From assembly GCF_016025255.1 (NCBI RefSeq), contig NZ_CP065592.1:1283122-1347121 (forward strand): a DNA stretch of 64,000 bases, given 5' to 3'. A program made the position numbers and the translations under genes. Positions 1-10,382 of the stretch are shown in pieces (position 1 is the stretch's first letter; every line of letters starts with the position of its first letter). The DNA comes from Sphingosinicella flava. GTDB taxonomy: Bacteria; Pseudomonadota; Alphaproteobacteria; Sphingomonadales; Sphingomonadaceae. Below the pieces are notes generated by a model. The model did not search any database. It had not been told where the DNA came from and saw only the letters and a list, made by a program, of their open reading frames with translations.

Positions 1-606
1 GCTCGGCCAAGTCTCAAGATCGAGCGGAAAGGCCGCATTCGCTTCCCGCATCGCCCAGGTCGGCCTAGTCACCGGGCCGTTATGCTTGGCGAGTCCTTCC
101 AGCGTCTCCCAGGTGAGGTTCAGCCCGTCGAACCGCGGATAGGGCGATTCCATCTTGGTGAGCTGGCGGATCGTGTTCGCATTGTGATCGAACCCGCCGG
201 CTTCGGCCATCGCCTCCTGCAAGGCATCCTCGCCCGAATGGCCGAAAGGCGGGTGGCCAATGTCATGAGCAAGGCACAAAGCCTCGGTCAGATCCTCGTT
301 GAGGCCAAGGGCACGGGCGAGCGTCCGCCCGATCTGCGCGACTTCCAGGCTGTGAGTCAGGCGGACGCGGAAATGGTCGCCATCCGGGGCCACGAACACC
401 TGCGTCTTGTGACGGAGGCGCCGGAAGGGAATGGAATGGATGATCCGGTCGCGGTCGCGCTGGAAGGCGTCGCGCGGCCCCCGCGTCTCGCCGCCCGCTT
501 CGGGGTGCAGCCGCCCGCGCGACCGGGCAGGATCGGACGCATAAGGAGCAAGGGGCCTTATTTGGCCGGCAATTTCTCGATTTCCTGTCCCGCCATGCTG
601 GTCCAT
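1..606 (-). CDS. dgt: dGTP triphosphohydrolase-like HD protein, 3' end outside window
   Basis: This is the 5' part (202 codons) of an HD-superfamily deoxynucleoside triphosphate triphosphohydrolase, which cleaves dNTPs, typically dGTP, to nucleoside plus triphosphate. The metal-binding pattern is visible: His85 in THSLEVAQ, then His114-Asp115 in [11 protein letters not shown]. The family N-terminus ([13 protein letters not shown]) is also clear. The only canonical in-frame start is the ATG at 606. That start lies inside the upstream SPOR-protein gene, so the two genes overlap by 49 bases, and the ribosome binding site there is weak. The true start is therefore less certain than the identity. 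The gene runs off the left edge, so its C-terminus is unseen. Confidence 0.88.
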   Translation of the reverse strand, partial: MDQHGGTGNREIAGQIRPLAPYASDPARSRGRLHPEAGGETRGPRDAFQRDRDRIIHSIPFRRLRHKTQVFVAPDGDHFRVRLTHSLEVAQIGRTLARALGLNEDLTEALCLAHDIGHPPFGHSGEDALQEAMAEAGGFDHNANTIRQLTKMESPYPRFDGLNLTWETLEGLAKHNGPVTRPTWAMREANAAFPLDLETWPS

Positions 607-2039
607 GCGAAGCCGTTCACCTTGTCCTTGGCGAGATCGTTGACGAATGCCTGCGCCTCTTTAGCGGTCTTGAACGGGCCGACAAGCAGGCGATTGGTGG
701 CGCCCGCTTTCACGGTATAAGCGAGTTTGGAAGCCAGCTTCTTTTCGGCCTTGGCCTTCAACTTCCTATATTCGCCCGGCAGTGCGGCAATATTGGCACC
801 ACTTGCCAACTGGACCCAGCTGCGCGCCGGATGCTCCTTCAGCGGATCCTTCTTCTTGGGCGCGGCCTTGGCGGCTTCGGTTTTCTTGACCGGCTCCTTC
901 TTCACGGCAGCGGGCTTCGAAGCCTTCACTTCGGCGGCTGGCGCGGCCTTGGCGGGCACGTCGGTCGCGATGGGAGAAGCAAGCGGCGCGGGCAAATCCT
1001 GAACCAGGGTCACGACATCGGCAAATTGGAGCGGCCTCGATGCGCTCGCGGCCGGTGGGAACAACGTCGCCACCGGCGCGGGAGAGACGGCCTGAGGCTC
1101 TGCCTGCGCGACGGCAACCGGTTTGGACGATAGGGGCGCGGATGGCTGGACGGAAACGGGAAGCGGCTCTTGACGGGCAATATCCACCGGCGGCGCGACA
1201 GGCTTTTCGGCAATTGCTGCCGGCACTGCAGGCGCCGCTTCCGCGCCGCGCAGATTCTGGAAGGTGACGGGCATCTGACCCAGATGCACCGCAGCGGCCT
1301 TTTCAGCCGGATTGAGGGTCGCGAGGCGGGCAAGGAACGGCGCGAAGGCGGCAGCCTGGGCGGGAATGGCGGTCTTCACCGCCTGGTTCGCGCCCGCAAG
1401 GTCGCCGGTCAGCGCAAGGATGAAGGCCCGCGTGCGCCATGCCGCTTTGTCCTGATGGCGCAGCTGCACTTCGATCGTGCCCAGGGCCTGCGACTTGTTG
1501 CCGCTGATCGCCTGCGACAAGGCAAGCCGGCGCTCGACTTCCGGAGCGTCCTCTTGCGTGAGGATGGCAAGCGCATAATCCTTCTGGGCCGCCGCCTGAT
1601 CGCCCTTCAAGTCATAGGCAAGGCCGCGATAGGCCGCCACGTCGCGCTCGGGAATGCCCATCGCCCGGGCGTCCGCGAACAGGCGCAGCGCCTCGTCGGG
1701 TTGGCCCATCAGAGCAAGAACGGACGCGATCCCCGCCTTCACGCCGCCGTCGTTCGGCGCCACCGCTTCGGCCCGGGCGAAGAAGCCGCCCGCCGCCTCC
1801 GCATCGCCCAGACGCAAGGCCGCGGCACCCGCACCTTTCAATGCTGTGAGGCTCTGCGGACTGGACGACAGCTCGCGCACATAGCGGGACAAGGCCGTGG
1901 AGGGATCTTCGCGGTTCGTCGATCCCAGCTGATAGGTATAAGTGCCGATCCCCGTCTGCGTTTGCGCCTGGAGCAGGCCAGGAGCAAGCAGGGCGGCCAG
2001 CGGGATGAGGCCGCGGCGCATCGTCTGCGATGAAATCAT
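558..2039 (-). CDS. Secreted TPR/SPOR-domain protein
   Basis: A protein of 493 residues if read from the ATG at 2039, where a signal peptide begins ([18 protein letters not shown], cleavage near AQA-Q). Starting 30 codons further upstream would bury that signal peptide. Residues of about 50-260 are Ala/Leu-rich and look like TPR-type helical repeats. About 260-400 is a Pro/Ala/Val/Lys-rich linker. The last ~85 residues (from [18 protein letters not shown]) match a SPOR domain, which binds denuded glycan strands at the septum. It follows ftsZ, which suggests a role in cell division, but the function is inferred from the domain only. The dGTPase gene begins inside its 3' end. Confidence 0.8.
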   Translation of the reverse strand: MISSQTMRRGLIPLAALLAPGLLQAQTQTGIGTYTYQLGSTNREDPSTALSRYVRELSSSPQSLTALKGAGAAALRLGDAEAAGGFFARAEAVAPNDGGVKAGIASVLALMGQPDEALRLFADARAMGIPERDVAAYRGLAYDLKGDQAAAQKDYALAILTQEDAPEVERRLALSQAISGNKSQALGTIEVQLRHQDKAAWRTRAFILALTGDLAGANQAVKTAIPAQAAAFAPFLARLATLNPAEKAAAVHLGQMPVTFQNLRGAEAAPAVPAAIAEKPVAPPVDIARQEPLPVSVQPSAPLSSKPVAVAQAEPQAVSPAPVATLFPPAASASRPLQFADVVTLVQDLPAPLASPIATDVPAKAAPAAEVKASKPAAVKKEPVKKTEAAKAAPKKKDPLKEHPARSWVQLASGANIAALPGEYRKLKAKAEKKLASKLAYTVKAGATNRLLVGPFKTAKEAQAFVNDLAKDKVNGFAWTSMAGQEIEKLPAK

Positions 2040-2228
2040 GGCGCCGTTAAGCCACGCCAAACCTTGCCCGCCAATGAAAGAGCCCAGCCTTGTGCGCCGG
2101 GACGACGGCTGGAAACGACGAGTTGCCATTGCGCTTTGCCGATACCTGCTCCTGCGCAGGCAGGAGCCTAGTTTCAGCGCCAGCGTCGCCCCTGCTTGTG
2201 CAGGAGCATACCAGCTTCATGGATCGGC
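2040..2228. other. Spacer between ftsZ and the SPOR-protein gene
   Basis: A non-coding stretch of 189 bases downstream of ftsZ. It holds a hairpin doublet of the second palindrome family described below. No clear Rho-independent terminator with a T-run is visible, so some read-through from ftsZ into the SPOR gene is possible. Confidence 0.5.
2148..2207. repeat. Hairpin doublet, family 2, between ftsZ and SPOR gene
   Basis: Two stem-loops about 20 bases long face each other. The first is a perfect 8-base-pair stem (GCTCCTGC, loop GCAG, GCAGGAGC) at 2148-2167. The second is shorter (CCTGC, loop TTGT, GCAGG) at 2191-2204. The same architecture recurs at 44.7, 48.9, 51.7 and 60.8 kb, with CCGGC or CTGGC replacing CCTGC in the stem. 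This looks like a REP/BIME-like extragenic element. Confidence 0.7.
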
Positions 2229-3647
2229 TTACTGGCCGCCGCCGCGATTGAGGAAGCGCGGAATATCGAGCGGATCGCGCTCCTGCTCCTCGTTGCCGAC
2301 CTTCGCCGCGCCGCGCGCGATGTTCGACATGCGCTCGAACAAGGTGCCGCCTTCCCGCGCCGGACGTGGGGCCTGCTGCGGCTCCTGCGCGGCGAGCCAG
2401 GCGCGGGTGCCGGGCGCCGGATCCCCTGCGATCGGGCGCGGCTCTTCGACCGGCGCGCCAAGCACCAGCTCATCCGGCGTTTCGGTATCCGCGACATCGC
2501 TCAGCTCAAGCTCGTCGCCCGCTTCCGAACCGCCAAGATCCAGCTCGCCGGGCGCTTCATCGCCTTCGGCTTCGACAGCCGCCTCGGTGACCGGCTCTTC
2601 GATCTCGATCGGCTTCGGCGCCGGGCTGCCGCCGCCGTTGAAGGAAAAGAAGGACTTGACCGGCGCGGGCTGCGGCACGGCTTCCGCATCGATGCCGGTC
2701 GCGACGACCGACACGCGGATCTTGCCTTCCAGCTCCGGATTGAAGGCCGAACCCCAGATGATGTTCGCATCTTCGTCGACCAGCTCGCGAATATGGTTGG
2801 CGGCTTCGTCGACTTCCATCAGGCGCATGTCCTCGCCGCCGGTGATGGAGATGATGACGCCCTTCGCGCCCTTCATGCTGACGCCGTCGAGAAGCGGATT
2901 GGCGATCGCTTTTTCCGCCGCTTCGATCGCGCGGTTGTCGCCGGACGATTCTCCGGTCCCCATCATCGCCTTGCCCATTTCGCCCATGACGGAACGGACG
3001 TCGGCGAAATCGAGGTTGATGAGGCCAGGCATGACCATAAGGTCGGTGATGCCGCGCACGCCCTGCTGCAGCACTTCGTCCGCCATTTCGAACGCTTCCT
3101 TGAAGGTCGTGTTCGGATTGGCGATGCGGAAGAGGTTCTGGTTCGGAATGACGATCAGCGTGTCGACATGCTGCTGCAGCTCTTCAATGCCAGCATCGGC
3201 CGAACGCATGCGGCGCGTACCTTCGAAGCTGAACGGCTTCGTCACGACGCCGACGGTCAGGATGCCCTTTTCACGCGCGACCTTGGCAACGACCGGCGCC
3301 GCGCCGGTACCGGTGCCGCCGCCCATGCCGGCGGCGATGAAGCACATGTGGGCGCCGTCGAGCGCGCGCTCGATCTCGGCGATCGTCTCTTCGGCCGCCG
3401 CCTTGCCGATTTCGGGGCGGGAGCCGGCGCCGAGCCCTTGCGTGATCTTGAGACCGAGCTGGATGCGCTGATCCGCCGGGGAAGCATTCAAGGCCTGCGC
3501 GTCGGTATTGGCGACCATGAAGTCGACACCCTGCACGTCGCTGGCGATCATGTTGGCGATGGCGTTGCCGCCCGCGCCGCCGACACCGATGACGCTGATC
3601 CGCGGCCGAAGTTCATCCACTTCCGGACGGATGAAATCGATGCTCAT
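2229..3647 (-). CDS. ftsZ: Cell division protein FtsZ
   Basis: The tubulin-like GTPase (472 residues) that polymerises into the cytokinetic ring. Visible are the N-terminal nucleotide fold ([15 protein letters not shown]), the signature loop [10 protein letters not shown] and the T7 synergy loop region ([20 protein letters not shown]). A long acidic linker of about 130 residues follows, ending in the conserved tail [12 protein letters not shown] that binds FtsA and other partners. The start is supported by a GGGGAG ribosome binding site 6 bases upstream. It is the last gene of the dcw cluster and is separated from ftsA by a 152-base spacer with its own candidate promoter. Confidence 0.98.
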   Translation of the reverse strand: MSIDFIRPEVDELRPRISVIGVGGAGGNAIANMIASDVQGVDFMVANTDAQALNASPADQRIQLGLKITQGLGAGSRPEIGKAAAEETIAEIERALDGAHMCFIAAGMGGGTGTGAAPVVAKVAREKGILTVGVVTKPFSFEGTRRMRSADAGIEELQQHVDTLIVIPNQNLFRIANPNTTFKEAFEMADEVLQQGVRGITDLMVMPGLINLDFADVRSVMGEMGKAMMGTGESSGDNRAIEAAEKAIANPLLDGVSMKGAKGVIISITGGEDMRLMEVDEAANHIRELVDEDANIIWGSAFNPELEGKIRVSVVATGIDAEAVPQPAPVKSFFSFNGGGSPAPKPIEIEEPVTEAAVEAEGDEAPGELDLGGSEAGDELELSDVADTETPDELVLGAPVEEPRPIAGDPAPGTRAWLAAQEPQQAPRPAREGGTLFERMSNIARGAAKVGNEEQERDPLDIPRFLNRGGGQ

Positions 3648-3733
3648 GATGGTCTCCCCGTTGCTACGCCGACGCGCCCCGAAGCGCTTCGAAGACGTTA
3701 TTGCACGACCCGATTCGCGGACGGAAGAGAAAA

Positions 3734-3762
3734 GTTAATTTCGCCCGCGTTTTTAGTGACAA
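3734..3762 (-). promoter_or_regulatory. Candidate ftsZ promoter
   Basis: On the minus strand TTGTCA (3757-3762) and ATTAAC (3734-3739) are separated by 17 bases, in the AT-richer spacer between ftsA and ftsZ. A single TTAACCA half-site resembling a CtrA motif lies just after the ftsA stop. The spacing fits a housekeeping promoter, but the -10 is imperfect and this is inference only. Confidence 0.4.
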
Positions 3763-3799
3763 TTTGGGCGTTTAAAGGCAGATGCGGCGCCTGTTGTGG

Positions 3800-5068
3800 T
3801 TAATAACCGCTCCGGAAGGCGGAGATCAGGCGCTGCATGAAACCGCCGCCTTGTGCTTTTTGCATGGTTTCGCCCGGCTGGGCGATCTGGCGCAGGTCGA
3901 GCTCGTCCGACGCGGCGAACAGCGCAAGCCCCGCTAGCGTCGCGAAAGCGGGCCCGCCATGCGCCTCGGGAAGACCGGGCAACTGCGGCCGCCCGACCCG
4001 CACGGCACGGCCGAGCACGCCTTGCGCATAGTCGGCGATCCCCTTCAGCTCCGATCCCCCGCCGGTCAGCACAACCTGGCGTCCGAACGGCCCGGCGAAA
4101 CCCAGCGCCTTCAGGGCCGCTTCGATCTCGCCCATCATATGGTCGAGCCGCTGGCGGATGACGGCAATCAGCTGGGCACGAGTGATCCGCGCCGCTTCCG
4201 CCCCCTCTTCGGTCCCGCCCATCGGCTTCAGCTCGATCATGTCGTGATTGTCGCGCGGAGAGGTGGTCGCCGAACCGTAGAAGCATTTCATCCGCTCCGC
4301 TTCGGCGCGCCGCGTGCCGAACGCGGAGGCGATGTCGTCGGTAATGTCGATGCCGCCCAAGGGAATGGACATGAGGCCGACCAACATGCCCCCCGCGAAA
4401 ACGGACACGTTGGTGACGCCCGCTCCAAGCTCGACGAGGGCGACGCCCAATTCCCGTTCCTCTTCGCTCAGCACAGCCTTGCCCGCCGCGACCGGCGAGG
4501 CGACGATGGCTTGAACGCCAAGATGCGCGGATCGGACGCAAAGGTCGAGATTGCGCACCGGCGCAACTTCGGCGGAAAGGACATGGATGTCGACGGCGAG
4601 CTTGTCGGCGTGAAGACCGAGCGGCTTCTTCACGCCCTGCAGGCCGTCCAGCGTGTAGAGCGCGGGAAGCGCGTGAAGAACCATTCGCCCTTCGGGATCG
4701 ATCGAATTGCGCCCGGCGAGCAGCAAGGCGTCGATATCGGCCTTTTCGATCCGGTGACCGCCCGTCTCCACCTCGACCGACGCCACCGTGGACACAAGAC
4801 CGCCCGCCGAATAGCCGGCGAACACGTCCTCGATATTGGTGCCCGCGATACGCTCGGCTTGCTCCACCGCTTCGCGGATCGCCCCTTCGGTCCTTTCCAT
4901 GTCGGCGATGAAGCCGCGCTTGACGCCCCGGCTTTCCCGCTGCCCGGTGCCTAGGATGCGAAGCGCCCCGTCCTCGCCCGGTTCGGCGATCAGCGCGCAG
5001 ACCTTGGACGACCCGATGTCGAGGGCGGTGACGAGCTTCCTGACCGGCGGCGGCGCCATTTTCTTCAT
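3800..5068 (-). CDS. ftsA: Cell division protein FtsA
   Basis: An actin-like ATPase of 422 residues that tethers FtsZ to the membrane and recruits later division proteins. The sequence shows the phosphate-1 motif (LDIGSSKVCALIAE), the 1C subdomain region specific to FtsA, the adenosine motif (VVLTGGGSELKGI) and a C-terminal amphipathic helix (GFMQRLISAFRSGY), the expected membrane-targeting sequence. Length is normal for the family. Two starts are possible (MKKM, first or fourth codon); the first lies 3 bases after the ftsQ stop. The tight spacing indicates co-translation with ftsQ. Confidence 0.97.
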   Translation of the reverse strand: MKKMAPPPVRKLVTALDIGSSKVCALIAEPGEDGALRILGTGQRESRGVKRGFIADMERTEGAIREAVEQAERIAGTNIEDVFAGYSAGGLVSTVASVEVETGGHRIEKADIDALLLAGRNSIDPEGRMVLHALPALYTLDGLQGVKKPLGLHADKLAVDIHVLSAEVAPVRNLDLCVRSAHLGVQAIVASPVAAGKAVLSEEERELGVALVELGAGVTNVSVFAGGMLVGLMSIPLGGIDITDDIASAFGTRRAEAERMKCFYGSATTSPRDNHDMIELKPMGGTEEGAEAARITRAQLIAVIRQRLDHMMGEIEAALKALGFAGPFGRQVVLTGGGSELKGIADYAQGVLGRAVRVGRPQLPGLPEAHGGPAFATLAGLALFAASDELDLRQIAQPGETMQKAQGGGFMQRLISAFRSGY

Positions 5069-5071
5069 CCT

Positions 5072-6010
5072 CTATATCGTCTTCGTCAGGTCGGCCGGCG
5101 GCGACTGGACCGGTGCGGACGGCTGCGGCGCGGCAGGCGGCGCATCCGGCACGGCGCCTCCCGGCTGGCGCGACACCCGGACGACGAATTTGCCTGGAAT
5201 GCGCATGTCGAAACGAACGAGACCGCGCCCCAGAAGCGGCGTCTGCTGGTCCATCCGCGCGAAAAGGACAAGCGCTTTCTTCGCCGCCTCCTCGCCTTCC
5301 GGCAAGGCCAAGGTCTCGCCCGATTGAAAGCCGATGTCCCATCGCCTCCCGCCGATCCAGGTCGCGCTTTCCAGCATCGGCTTTAGCGACGGCGCCGCGC
5401 CGAGCAGGCGGCCGAGCGTCGCGGTCTGACGATTGGCCTGGGGCCCGATGACGAGCGGCAGATCGGGCATGGCGTCAAGGCGCACCTGCTCCAGCACCAC
5501 GCCTTCATCGTCGATCAGCGCGAGCCGGCGGTTATGCTGCCAGATGGCTGCGGGTCGCCGCTCGACGATGTCCACGACCAAAGTGTCGGGCCAGCGGCGC
5601 GATACGCGCGCTTCCTTGACCCAGCCGAAGCGCAGCATCCGCGCCCGCGTGGCGCCCAGGTCGACCAGCGGCAACGCCATGGAATCCTGGTCCAGCGCCG
5701 CCGCATAGACGGGCAGGCGCTGCATATGGTTGAGGCCCTTGATCTCGACCCGCTTCACCGAAAATCCGGCCTCTCCCACAGCCTCGCCGACCTCGGTACC
5801 GATCGTCTGCGGCACCCGAAAGGCCAGGGCGAGCGTGACGATGATGGCGAGGATCAGGCCGCCGAGCGCCCAATAGCCGGCCCGCTTTATCCAATCCGTC
5901 GATATCGGCAGCGTATCGACGATCGACGCCCGCTTCTTCGTCTTGACCGATTTCGCGCGCGGGCGGGACCGGGCAGCCGATCCGCCGCGCGCCGCCGCCC
6001 GCGCGCTCAT
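5072..6010 (-). CDS. ftsQ: Cell division protein FtsQ
   Basis: A bitopic divisome protein (312 residues) that links FtsA/FtsZ to FtsL and the septal synthase. It has a basic cytoplasmic N-terminus (residues 1-42), one membrane segment (about 44-64), a POTRA domain beginning near FSVKRVEIKG, and the FtsQ beta domain with the RRPAAIW motif. The last ~35 residues are Pro/Ala-rich and low in complexity. The ATG at 6010 overlaps the ddl stop (ATGA), so translation is probably coupled. Confidence 0.95.
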   Translation of the reverse strand: MSARAAARGGSAARSRPRAKSVKTKKRASIVDTLPISTDWIKRAGYWALGGLILAIIVTLALAFRVPQTIGTEVGEAVGEAGFSVKRVEIKGLNHMQRLPVYAAALDQDSMALPLVDLGATRARMLRFGWVKEARVSRRWPDTLVVDIVERRPAAIWQHNRRLALIDDEGVVLEQVRLDAMPDLPLVIGPQANRQTATLGRLLGAAPSLKPMLESATWIGGRRWDIGFQSGETLALPEGEEAAKKALVLFARMDQQTPLLGRGLVRFDMRIPGKFVVRVSRQPGGAVPDAPPAAPQPSAPVQSPPADLTKTI

Positions 6011-6924
6011 AGCGCCAGCTCCACGATCTTCTGAACGAGCTCAGCATAAGACATGCCGCGATATTTCGCCTGTTCCGGGACCAGGCTCAAGGGCGTCATG
6101 CCGGGCTGCGTATTGACTTCGAGAAGATAAAGTCCCTTGACGCCCTGCTCATCGTCCCAACGGAAGTCGGACCGCGAGGCGCCCTTGCAGCCCAATAGCT
6201 GATGCGCCTTTAACGCCATCGCCAGCGCAGCGTCGCGGATCTCGTCGGGGATCTCGGCGGGGCAAACATGCTCGGTCAGACCGTCCGTATATTTGGCGTC
6301 GTAATCGTAGAAGCCGGACTTGGGCCGGAGCTCCGTCACCGCCAATGCCTCGTCGCCGATCACCGCCGCCGTCAGCTCGCGCCCGCGAATAAAGGGCTCA
6401 GCCAGCAAGCGGTCGAATTCCTGCCACGGTCCTTTGGCCTCCCGCGCGATGGGGTTGCCATAATTGCCTTCCTTGGTGACGATGGCCACGCCGACCGACG
6501 AGCCTTCGTTGACGGGTTTCAGCACATAGGGCCGCGCCATTGGATCGGCGGCATACAGGCTTTCGCACTCGACGATCCGTCCTTCCGGCATGCGGATGCC
6601 GTGGGGCACGAGCGCCTGCTTGGTCAGCTCCTTGTCGATGGCGATGACGGACGTGACCATGCCCGAATGGGTGTAGGGCACCTGCATCAGATCGAGCATG
6701 CCCTGCACCGAACCGTCCTCGCCGGGCGTCCCGTGGAGGGCGTTGAACACCACGTCGGGCCGCGCCGCTGCGATGACCTGCGCGACGTTCCGGTCCATGT
6801 CGATCCGCGTTACCCGGTGGCCCAGGCTCTCGAGCGCGTCGGCGACGCCATTGCCGCTCATCAGCGAAACCTCGCGCTCGGCGGACCATCCGCCCATCAG
6901 CACGGCGACATGCAGCTTCTTCAT
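6007..6924 (-). CDS. ddl: D-alanine--D-alanine ligase
   Basis: An ATP-grasp ligase of 305 residues that joins two D-alanines in the cytoplasm to feed MurF. It begins MKKLHVAVLMGGWSAEREVS, the family's N-terminal fold, and carries VLKPVNEGSSVGV (ATP-grasp) and LLEVNTQPGMT (metal and substrate binding) near the C-terminus. I chose the ATG at 6924: it lies one base after the murB stop and has GGAG 9 bases upstream. A TTG 15 bases further up is in frame but unlikely. It sits between murB and ftsQ, as usual in this cluster. Confidence 0.97.
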   Translation of the reverse strand: MKKLHVAVLMGGWSAEREVSLMSGNGVADALESLGHRVTRIDMDRNVAQVIAAARPDVVFNALHGTPGEDGSVQGMLDLMQVPYTHSGMVTSVIAIDKELTKQALVPHGIRMPEGRIVECESLYAADPMARPYVLKPVNEGSSVGVAIVTKEGNYGNPIAREAKGPWQEFDRLLAEPFIRGRELTAAVIGDEALAVTELRPKSGFYDYDAKYTDGLTEHVCPAEIPDEIRDAALAMALKAHQLLGCKGASRSDFRWDDEQGVKGLYLLEVNTQPGMTPLSLVPEQAKYRGMSYAELVQKIVELAL

Positions 6925-6925
6925 C

Positions 6926-7819
6926 CTACGCGACTCCAACCCGCTGGATTTCCCATTCCAGGGTCACCCCGCTTTTATCCTTCACCCGGCGCCGCACTTC
7001 CTCGCCCAGCGCCTCGATATCGGCGGACGTCGCCGCGCCGAGGTTGAGGAGGAAATTGCAATGCTTCTCAGACACCTGCGCGCCGCCAACCATCAATCCC
7101 CGGCACCCCGCTTCATCGACCAGCCGCCAAGCCTTGTCGCCGGGCGGGTTCTTGAAGGTCGAACCGCCCGTGCGGCTGCGCAGCGGCTGAGACTCCTCGC
7201 GCGATTGCGCGATCCGGTCCATCTCAGCCTGAATGACGGAAGGCTCTTCGGCATGGCCTCGAAAGGTCGCGGAGACGACGATCGCGCCTTCGGGCAATTC
7301 GCTATGGCGATAGGTGTAGCCAAGCGCCTCAAGCGCCAGCGTCCGCCGCGCGCCAGACCGCAGCACCACCTCGCATTCGACGAGAATGTCCTTCACCTCG
7401 CGGCCATAAGCGCCGCCGTTCATCCGCACGAAGCCGCCGACCGTGCCCGGAATGGAGCGCAGGAATTCCAACCCCCCGATCCCCGCATCGCGGGCCGTGG
7501 AGGAAACGAGGATGCCTGAAGCCCCGCCGCCGCAGCGCAAGGTGAGATCGTCCAGTTTCTCGACCTTCGCCAGCGCCTTGCCGAGCCGCACCACGACACC
7601 CGGAAAGCCCCCGTCGCGCACGATCAGGTTCGACCCGAGCCCAAGGCCCATGACGGGCACGTCCGGATCGAGCGCCACGAGGAAATCGCTCAAATCGTCC
7701 CTGTCGGCGGGCTCGAACAGCCATTTCGCCGATCCGCCCGACTTGAACCAGACGAGCGGCGCCAGCGGCGCATTCTCGGTCAACCGGCCCCGCACGGCTG
7801 GAAGGGTCGCGACGCTCAT
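6926..7819 (-). CDS. murB: UDP-N-acetylenolpyruvoylglucosamine reductase
   Basis: An FAD- and NADPH-dependent reductase (297 residues) that makes UDP-N-acetylmuramate, the second committed step of peptidoglycan synthesis. The FAD-binding motif [12 protein letters not shown], the IPGTVGG segment and the C-terminal catalytic region ([14 protein letters not shown]...LVDEAG) identify a type II MurB. The reading frame is open far upstream, but the start that overlaps the murC stop (ATGA at 7816-7819) gives the normal length. It lies in the mur block of the dcw cluster. Confidence 0.97.
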   Translation of the reverse strand: MSVATLPAVRGRLTENAPLAPLVWFKSGGSAKWLFEPADRDDLSDFLVALDPDVPVMGLGLGSNLIVRDGGFPGVVVRLGKALAKVEKLDDLTLRCGGGASGILVSSTARDAGIGGLEFLRSIPGTVGGFVRMNGGAYGREVKDILVECEVVLRSGARRTLALEALGYTYRHSELPEGAIVVSATFRGHAEEPSVIQAEMDRIAQSREESQPLRSRTGGSTFKNPPGDKAWRLVDEAGCRGLMVGGAQVSEKHCNFLLNLGAATSADIEALGEEVRRRVKDKSGVTLEWEIQRVGVA

Positions 7820-9228
7820 TTCGCCAGCCTTGCCTGCTTGATCTTCTCGCCCAGACCGGCAGCCCATTTCGTAATGTCGCCAGCGCCAAGGCAAATCACC
7901 ATGTCGCCCCGCGCGGCGATGTCGCGCAGCTGCCGGGCCAGGTCGTCCGCATCCTGCACCGCGCTCACCGCCCGGTGCCCACGCTCTTTCAGACCCTCGA
8001 CCAGATCGGCCGCGCTCGCGCCCTCGATCGGCGCCTCGCCCGCCGCATAGACTGGCGCGACATAGACGATGTCGGCGTCGTTGAAGGCGCCCTGAAACTC
8101 GTCCATCAGATTGTGGAGGCGGGTATAACGGTGCGGCTGGACGACGGCGATCACCCGCCCTTGCGCGCCTTCGCGGGCGGCGGCGAGCACGGCTTTGATC
8201 TCGACCGGATGGTGTCCATAATCGTCGATGATCGTCACGCCTTCGACTTCGCTGACCTTGGTGAAGCGCCGCTTCACGCCGCCGAATTGGGCAAAGCCGC
8301 GCGCGATCACCGTGTCGGGAATGCCCATCTCGATCGCCACGCCGATGGCGGCGAGCGCATTCTGGACGTTGTGGCGGCCGGGCATCGGCAGCTCGACGCC
8401 CTCGATCACCCGCACATCGCCATGCCGGTCGCGGACGGAGACGTCGAAGCGGTTGCCGCCCGGAAACGGCGTCACATTGTCGCCGCGAATGTCGGCCTGG
8501 GCCGCAAAGCCGTAGGTCACGACCCGCCGGTCGCGCAGGCGCGGGATGATCGACTGCACTTCGGGATGGTCGACGCAAAGGAAGGCCGCGCCATAGAAGG
8601 GCACATTCTCGACGAACTCGACAAAGGCGTCCTTCACCCTGTCGAAGCCGCCATAATGATCGAGATGCTCGGGATCGATGTTGGTGACGATGGCGAGCGT
8701 GCCGTCCAAGCGCAGGAAGCTGCCGTCGCTCTCGTCGGCCTCCACCACCATCCAGTCGGACGTGCCGAGCCGGGCATTCGAGCCATAAGCGTTGATGATG
8801 CCGCCGTTGATGACCGTCGGATCGATCCCGCCCGCGTCGAGCAACGCCGCGACCATCGAAGTCGTCGTCGTCTTGCCGTGCGTCCCCGCTACCGCGACGG
8901 TGGCCTTGAGGCGCATCAGTTCGGCCAGCATCTCGGCACGGCGCACCACCGGGATACGCCGTTCATAGGCGCACTGAACCTCCGGATTGTCCTTCTTGAT
9001 CGCGGTCGAGGTGACGACCACCGCCGCATCGCCGAGATTGTCCGCCTTCTGGCCGATCATCACCGGGATGCCCGCCTTGCGCAGCCCCTCGATCACATAG
9101 CTCTCGGCGACATCCGATCCTTGGACCTTATAGCCCAAGATGTGCATCACCTCGGCGATGCCGGACATGCCGATGCCGCCAATGCCGACGAAGTGGATGG
9201 TGCCGATGTCGGTCCCGACGCCCCTCAT
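7816..9228 (-). CDS. murC: UDP-N-acetylmuramate--L-alanine ligase
   Basis: An ATP-dependent Mur ligase (470 residues) that adds the first amino acid of the stem peptide. It has the N-terminal Rossmann motif ([15 protein letters not shown]), the P-loop [11 protein letters not shown], the central [11 protein letters not shown] region, and a Mur ligase C-terminal domain starting near [14 protein letters not shown]. The frame is open for another 42 codons upstream, but the ATG at 9228 overlaps the murG stop (ATGA) and matches the family start. Confidence 0.98.
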   Translation of the reverse strand: MRGVGTDIGTIHFVGIGGIGMSGIAEVMHILGYKVQGSDVAESYVIEGLRKAGIPVMIGQKADNLGDAAVVVTSTAIKKDNPEVQCAYERRIPVVRRAEMLAELMRLKATVAVAGTHGKTTTTSMVAALLDAGGIDPTVINGGIINAYGSNARLGTSDWMVVEADESDGSFLRLDGTLAIVTNIDPEHLDHYGGFDRVKDAFVEFVENVPFYGAAFLCVDHPEVQSIIPRLRDRRVVTYGFAAQADIRGDNVTPFPGGNRFDVSVRDRHGDVRVIEGVELPMPGRHNVQNALAAIGVAIEMGIPDTVIARGFAQFGGVKRRFTKVSEVEGVTIIDDYGHHPVEIKAVLAAAREGAQGRVIAVVQPHRYTRLHNLMDEFQGAFNDADIVYVAPVYAAGEAPIEGASAADLVEGLKERGHRAVSAVQDADDLARQLRDIAARGDMVICLGAGDITKWAAGLGEKIKQARLAK

Positions 9229-10382
9229 GCCAAAGCTCCCTGAACCGGCGCGGCCACCGGCTGCTCCTTGGCCGGCAACGGATCCATGCCCGGCGTCCGT
9301 GAAATGCGCTCGACCAGATCGGCGAGCGCCCGTGTCGCATCGGGGCGGCCGCACGCCCGCGCATGCGCCGCCGCTTCAGCGAGCGCATCCGGCTCTAGCC
9401 CCAGCGTCGCAATCTCCTGGGCCAGCCGCTCCGGCGTGAATTCGCTCTGCGGCACCATGCGCGCGCCGCCTTCCTTCGCCATTTCGCGCGCATTGGCGGT
9501 CTGGTGATCGTCGGTGGCGATAGGCAGCGGCACCAGGATCGCGGGCCGTCCCGCCGCGGTCAGCTCGGCGATGGTGGAGGCTCCGGCCCGCGCGATGACG
9601 AGATGCGCGCTCGCCAACCGCTCCGGCATGTCGGCGAGATAGGTGGCAAGCTCCGCCTTCAGCCCCAATTCGGCATAGCGCGCCCGCACCCGGTCGATAT
9701 CTTCCGCCCGGCATTGCTGCACGATATTGAGGCGGTTGCGATAGGGCTCGGGCAGCAAGGCCAGCCCGTCGGGCACCACGCTGGACAACACCGTCGCTCC
9801 CTGGCTTCCGCCGGTCACCAGCACGTTGAATTCGGCCTCCGGTTTCGGAAATGGCCGGTCCCTCAGCGACAGGACTTCGTCCCGCACCGGATTGCCGACC
9901 AGCTCGACCTTCTTGGCGGATGCCTTTGGCAGCCGGTCCACCTGCGGATAGGCGGTGGCGATCGCATTCACCTTGCGCGCCAGCAGCCGGTTCACGCGGC
10001 CCAGCACCGCATTCTGCTCATGAATGATCGTGGCGATGCCCGCGCCCTGCGCCGCCAGCAAAGCGGGAAGCGCAGGATAGCCGCCAAAGCCGACCACGGC
10101 GGCGGGCCGCACCTCGCGGTAAAAGCGCCGCGCCTGGGCGCGCCCGGCAAGGATGTTCCGCCCGGCCTTCAACCAGCCGAGCACTCCGCCGGCCAGCCGC
10201 CCGGCCGGAAGGATGTTCACCTCCACATTGCCGAACAAAGCCGGGATCTTCGCACCCCGCTCGTCGGTGATGAGCGAAACCTGATGCCCGCGCGCCATCA
10301 ATTCCTCGGCCAGCGCGTGGGCCGGAACCATGTGCCCGCCCGTCCCGCCGGCAGCCATGACGAAATGGCGCTTACCCATCAT
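9225..10382 (-). CDS. murG: UDP-GlcNAc lipid I transferase MurG
   Basis: A peripheral membrane glycosyltransferase (385 residues) that turns lipid I into lipid II at the inner face of the cytoplasmic membrane. It shows the N-terminal glycine loop ([19 protein letters not shown]), the FGGYPALP segment and the donor-binding motif ([18 protein letters not shown]). The first of two adjacent ATG codons overlaps the ftsW stop. A low-complexity tail of about 15 residues follows the usual family end. Confidence 0.98.
   Translation of the reverse strand: MMGKRHFVMAAGGTGGHMVPAHALAEELMARGHQVSLITDERGAKIPALFGNVEVNILPAGRLAGGVLGWLKAGRNILAGRAQARRFYREVRPAAVVGFGGYPALPALLAAQGAGIATIIHEQNAVLGRVNRLLARKVNAIATAYPQVDRLPKASAKKVELVGNPVRDEVLSLRDRPFPKPEAEFNVLVTGGSQGATVLSSVVPDGLALLPEPYRNRLNIVQQCRAEDIDRVRARYAELGLKAELATYLADMPERLASAHLVIARAGASTIAELTAAGRPAILVPLPIATDDHQTANAREMAKEGGARMVPQSEFTPERLAQEIATLGLEPDALAEAAAHARACGRPDATRALADLVERISRTPGMDPLPAKEQPVAAPVQGALA

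Noticed and set aside
7820-8578. A long upstream extension of murB inside murC
   Set aside because: The extension overlaps murC in another frame and is Arg-rich; MurB homology begins at the ATG overlapping the murC stop.
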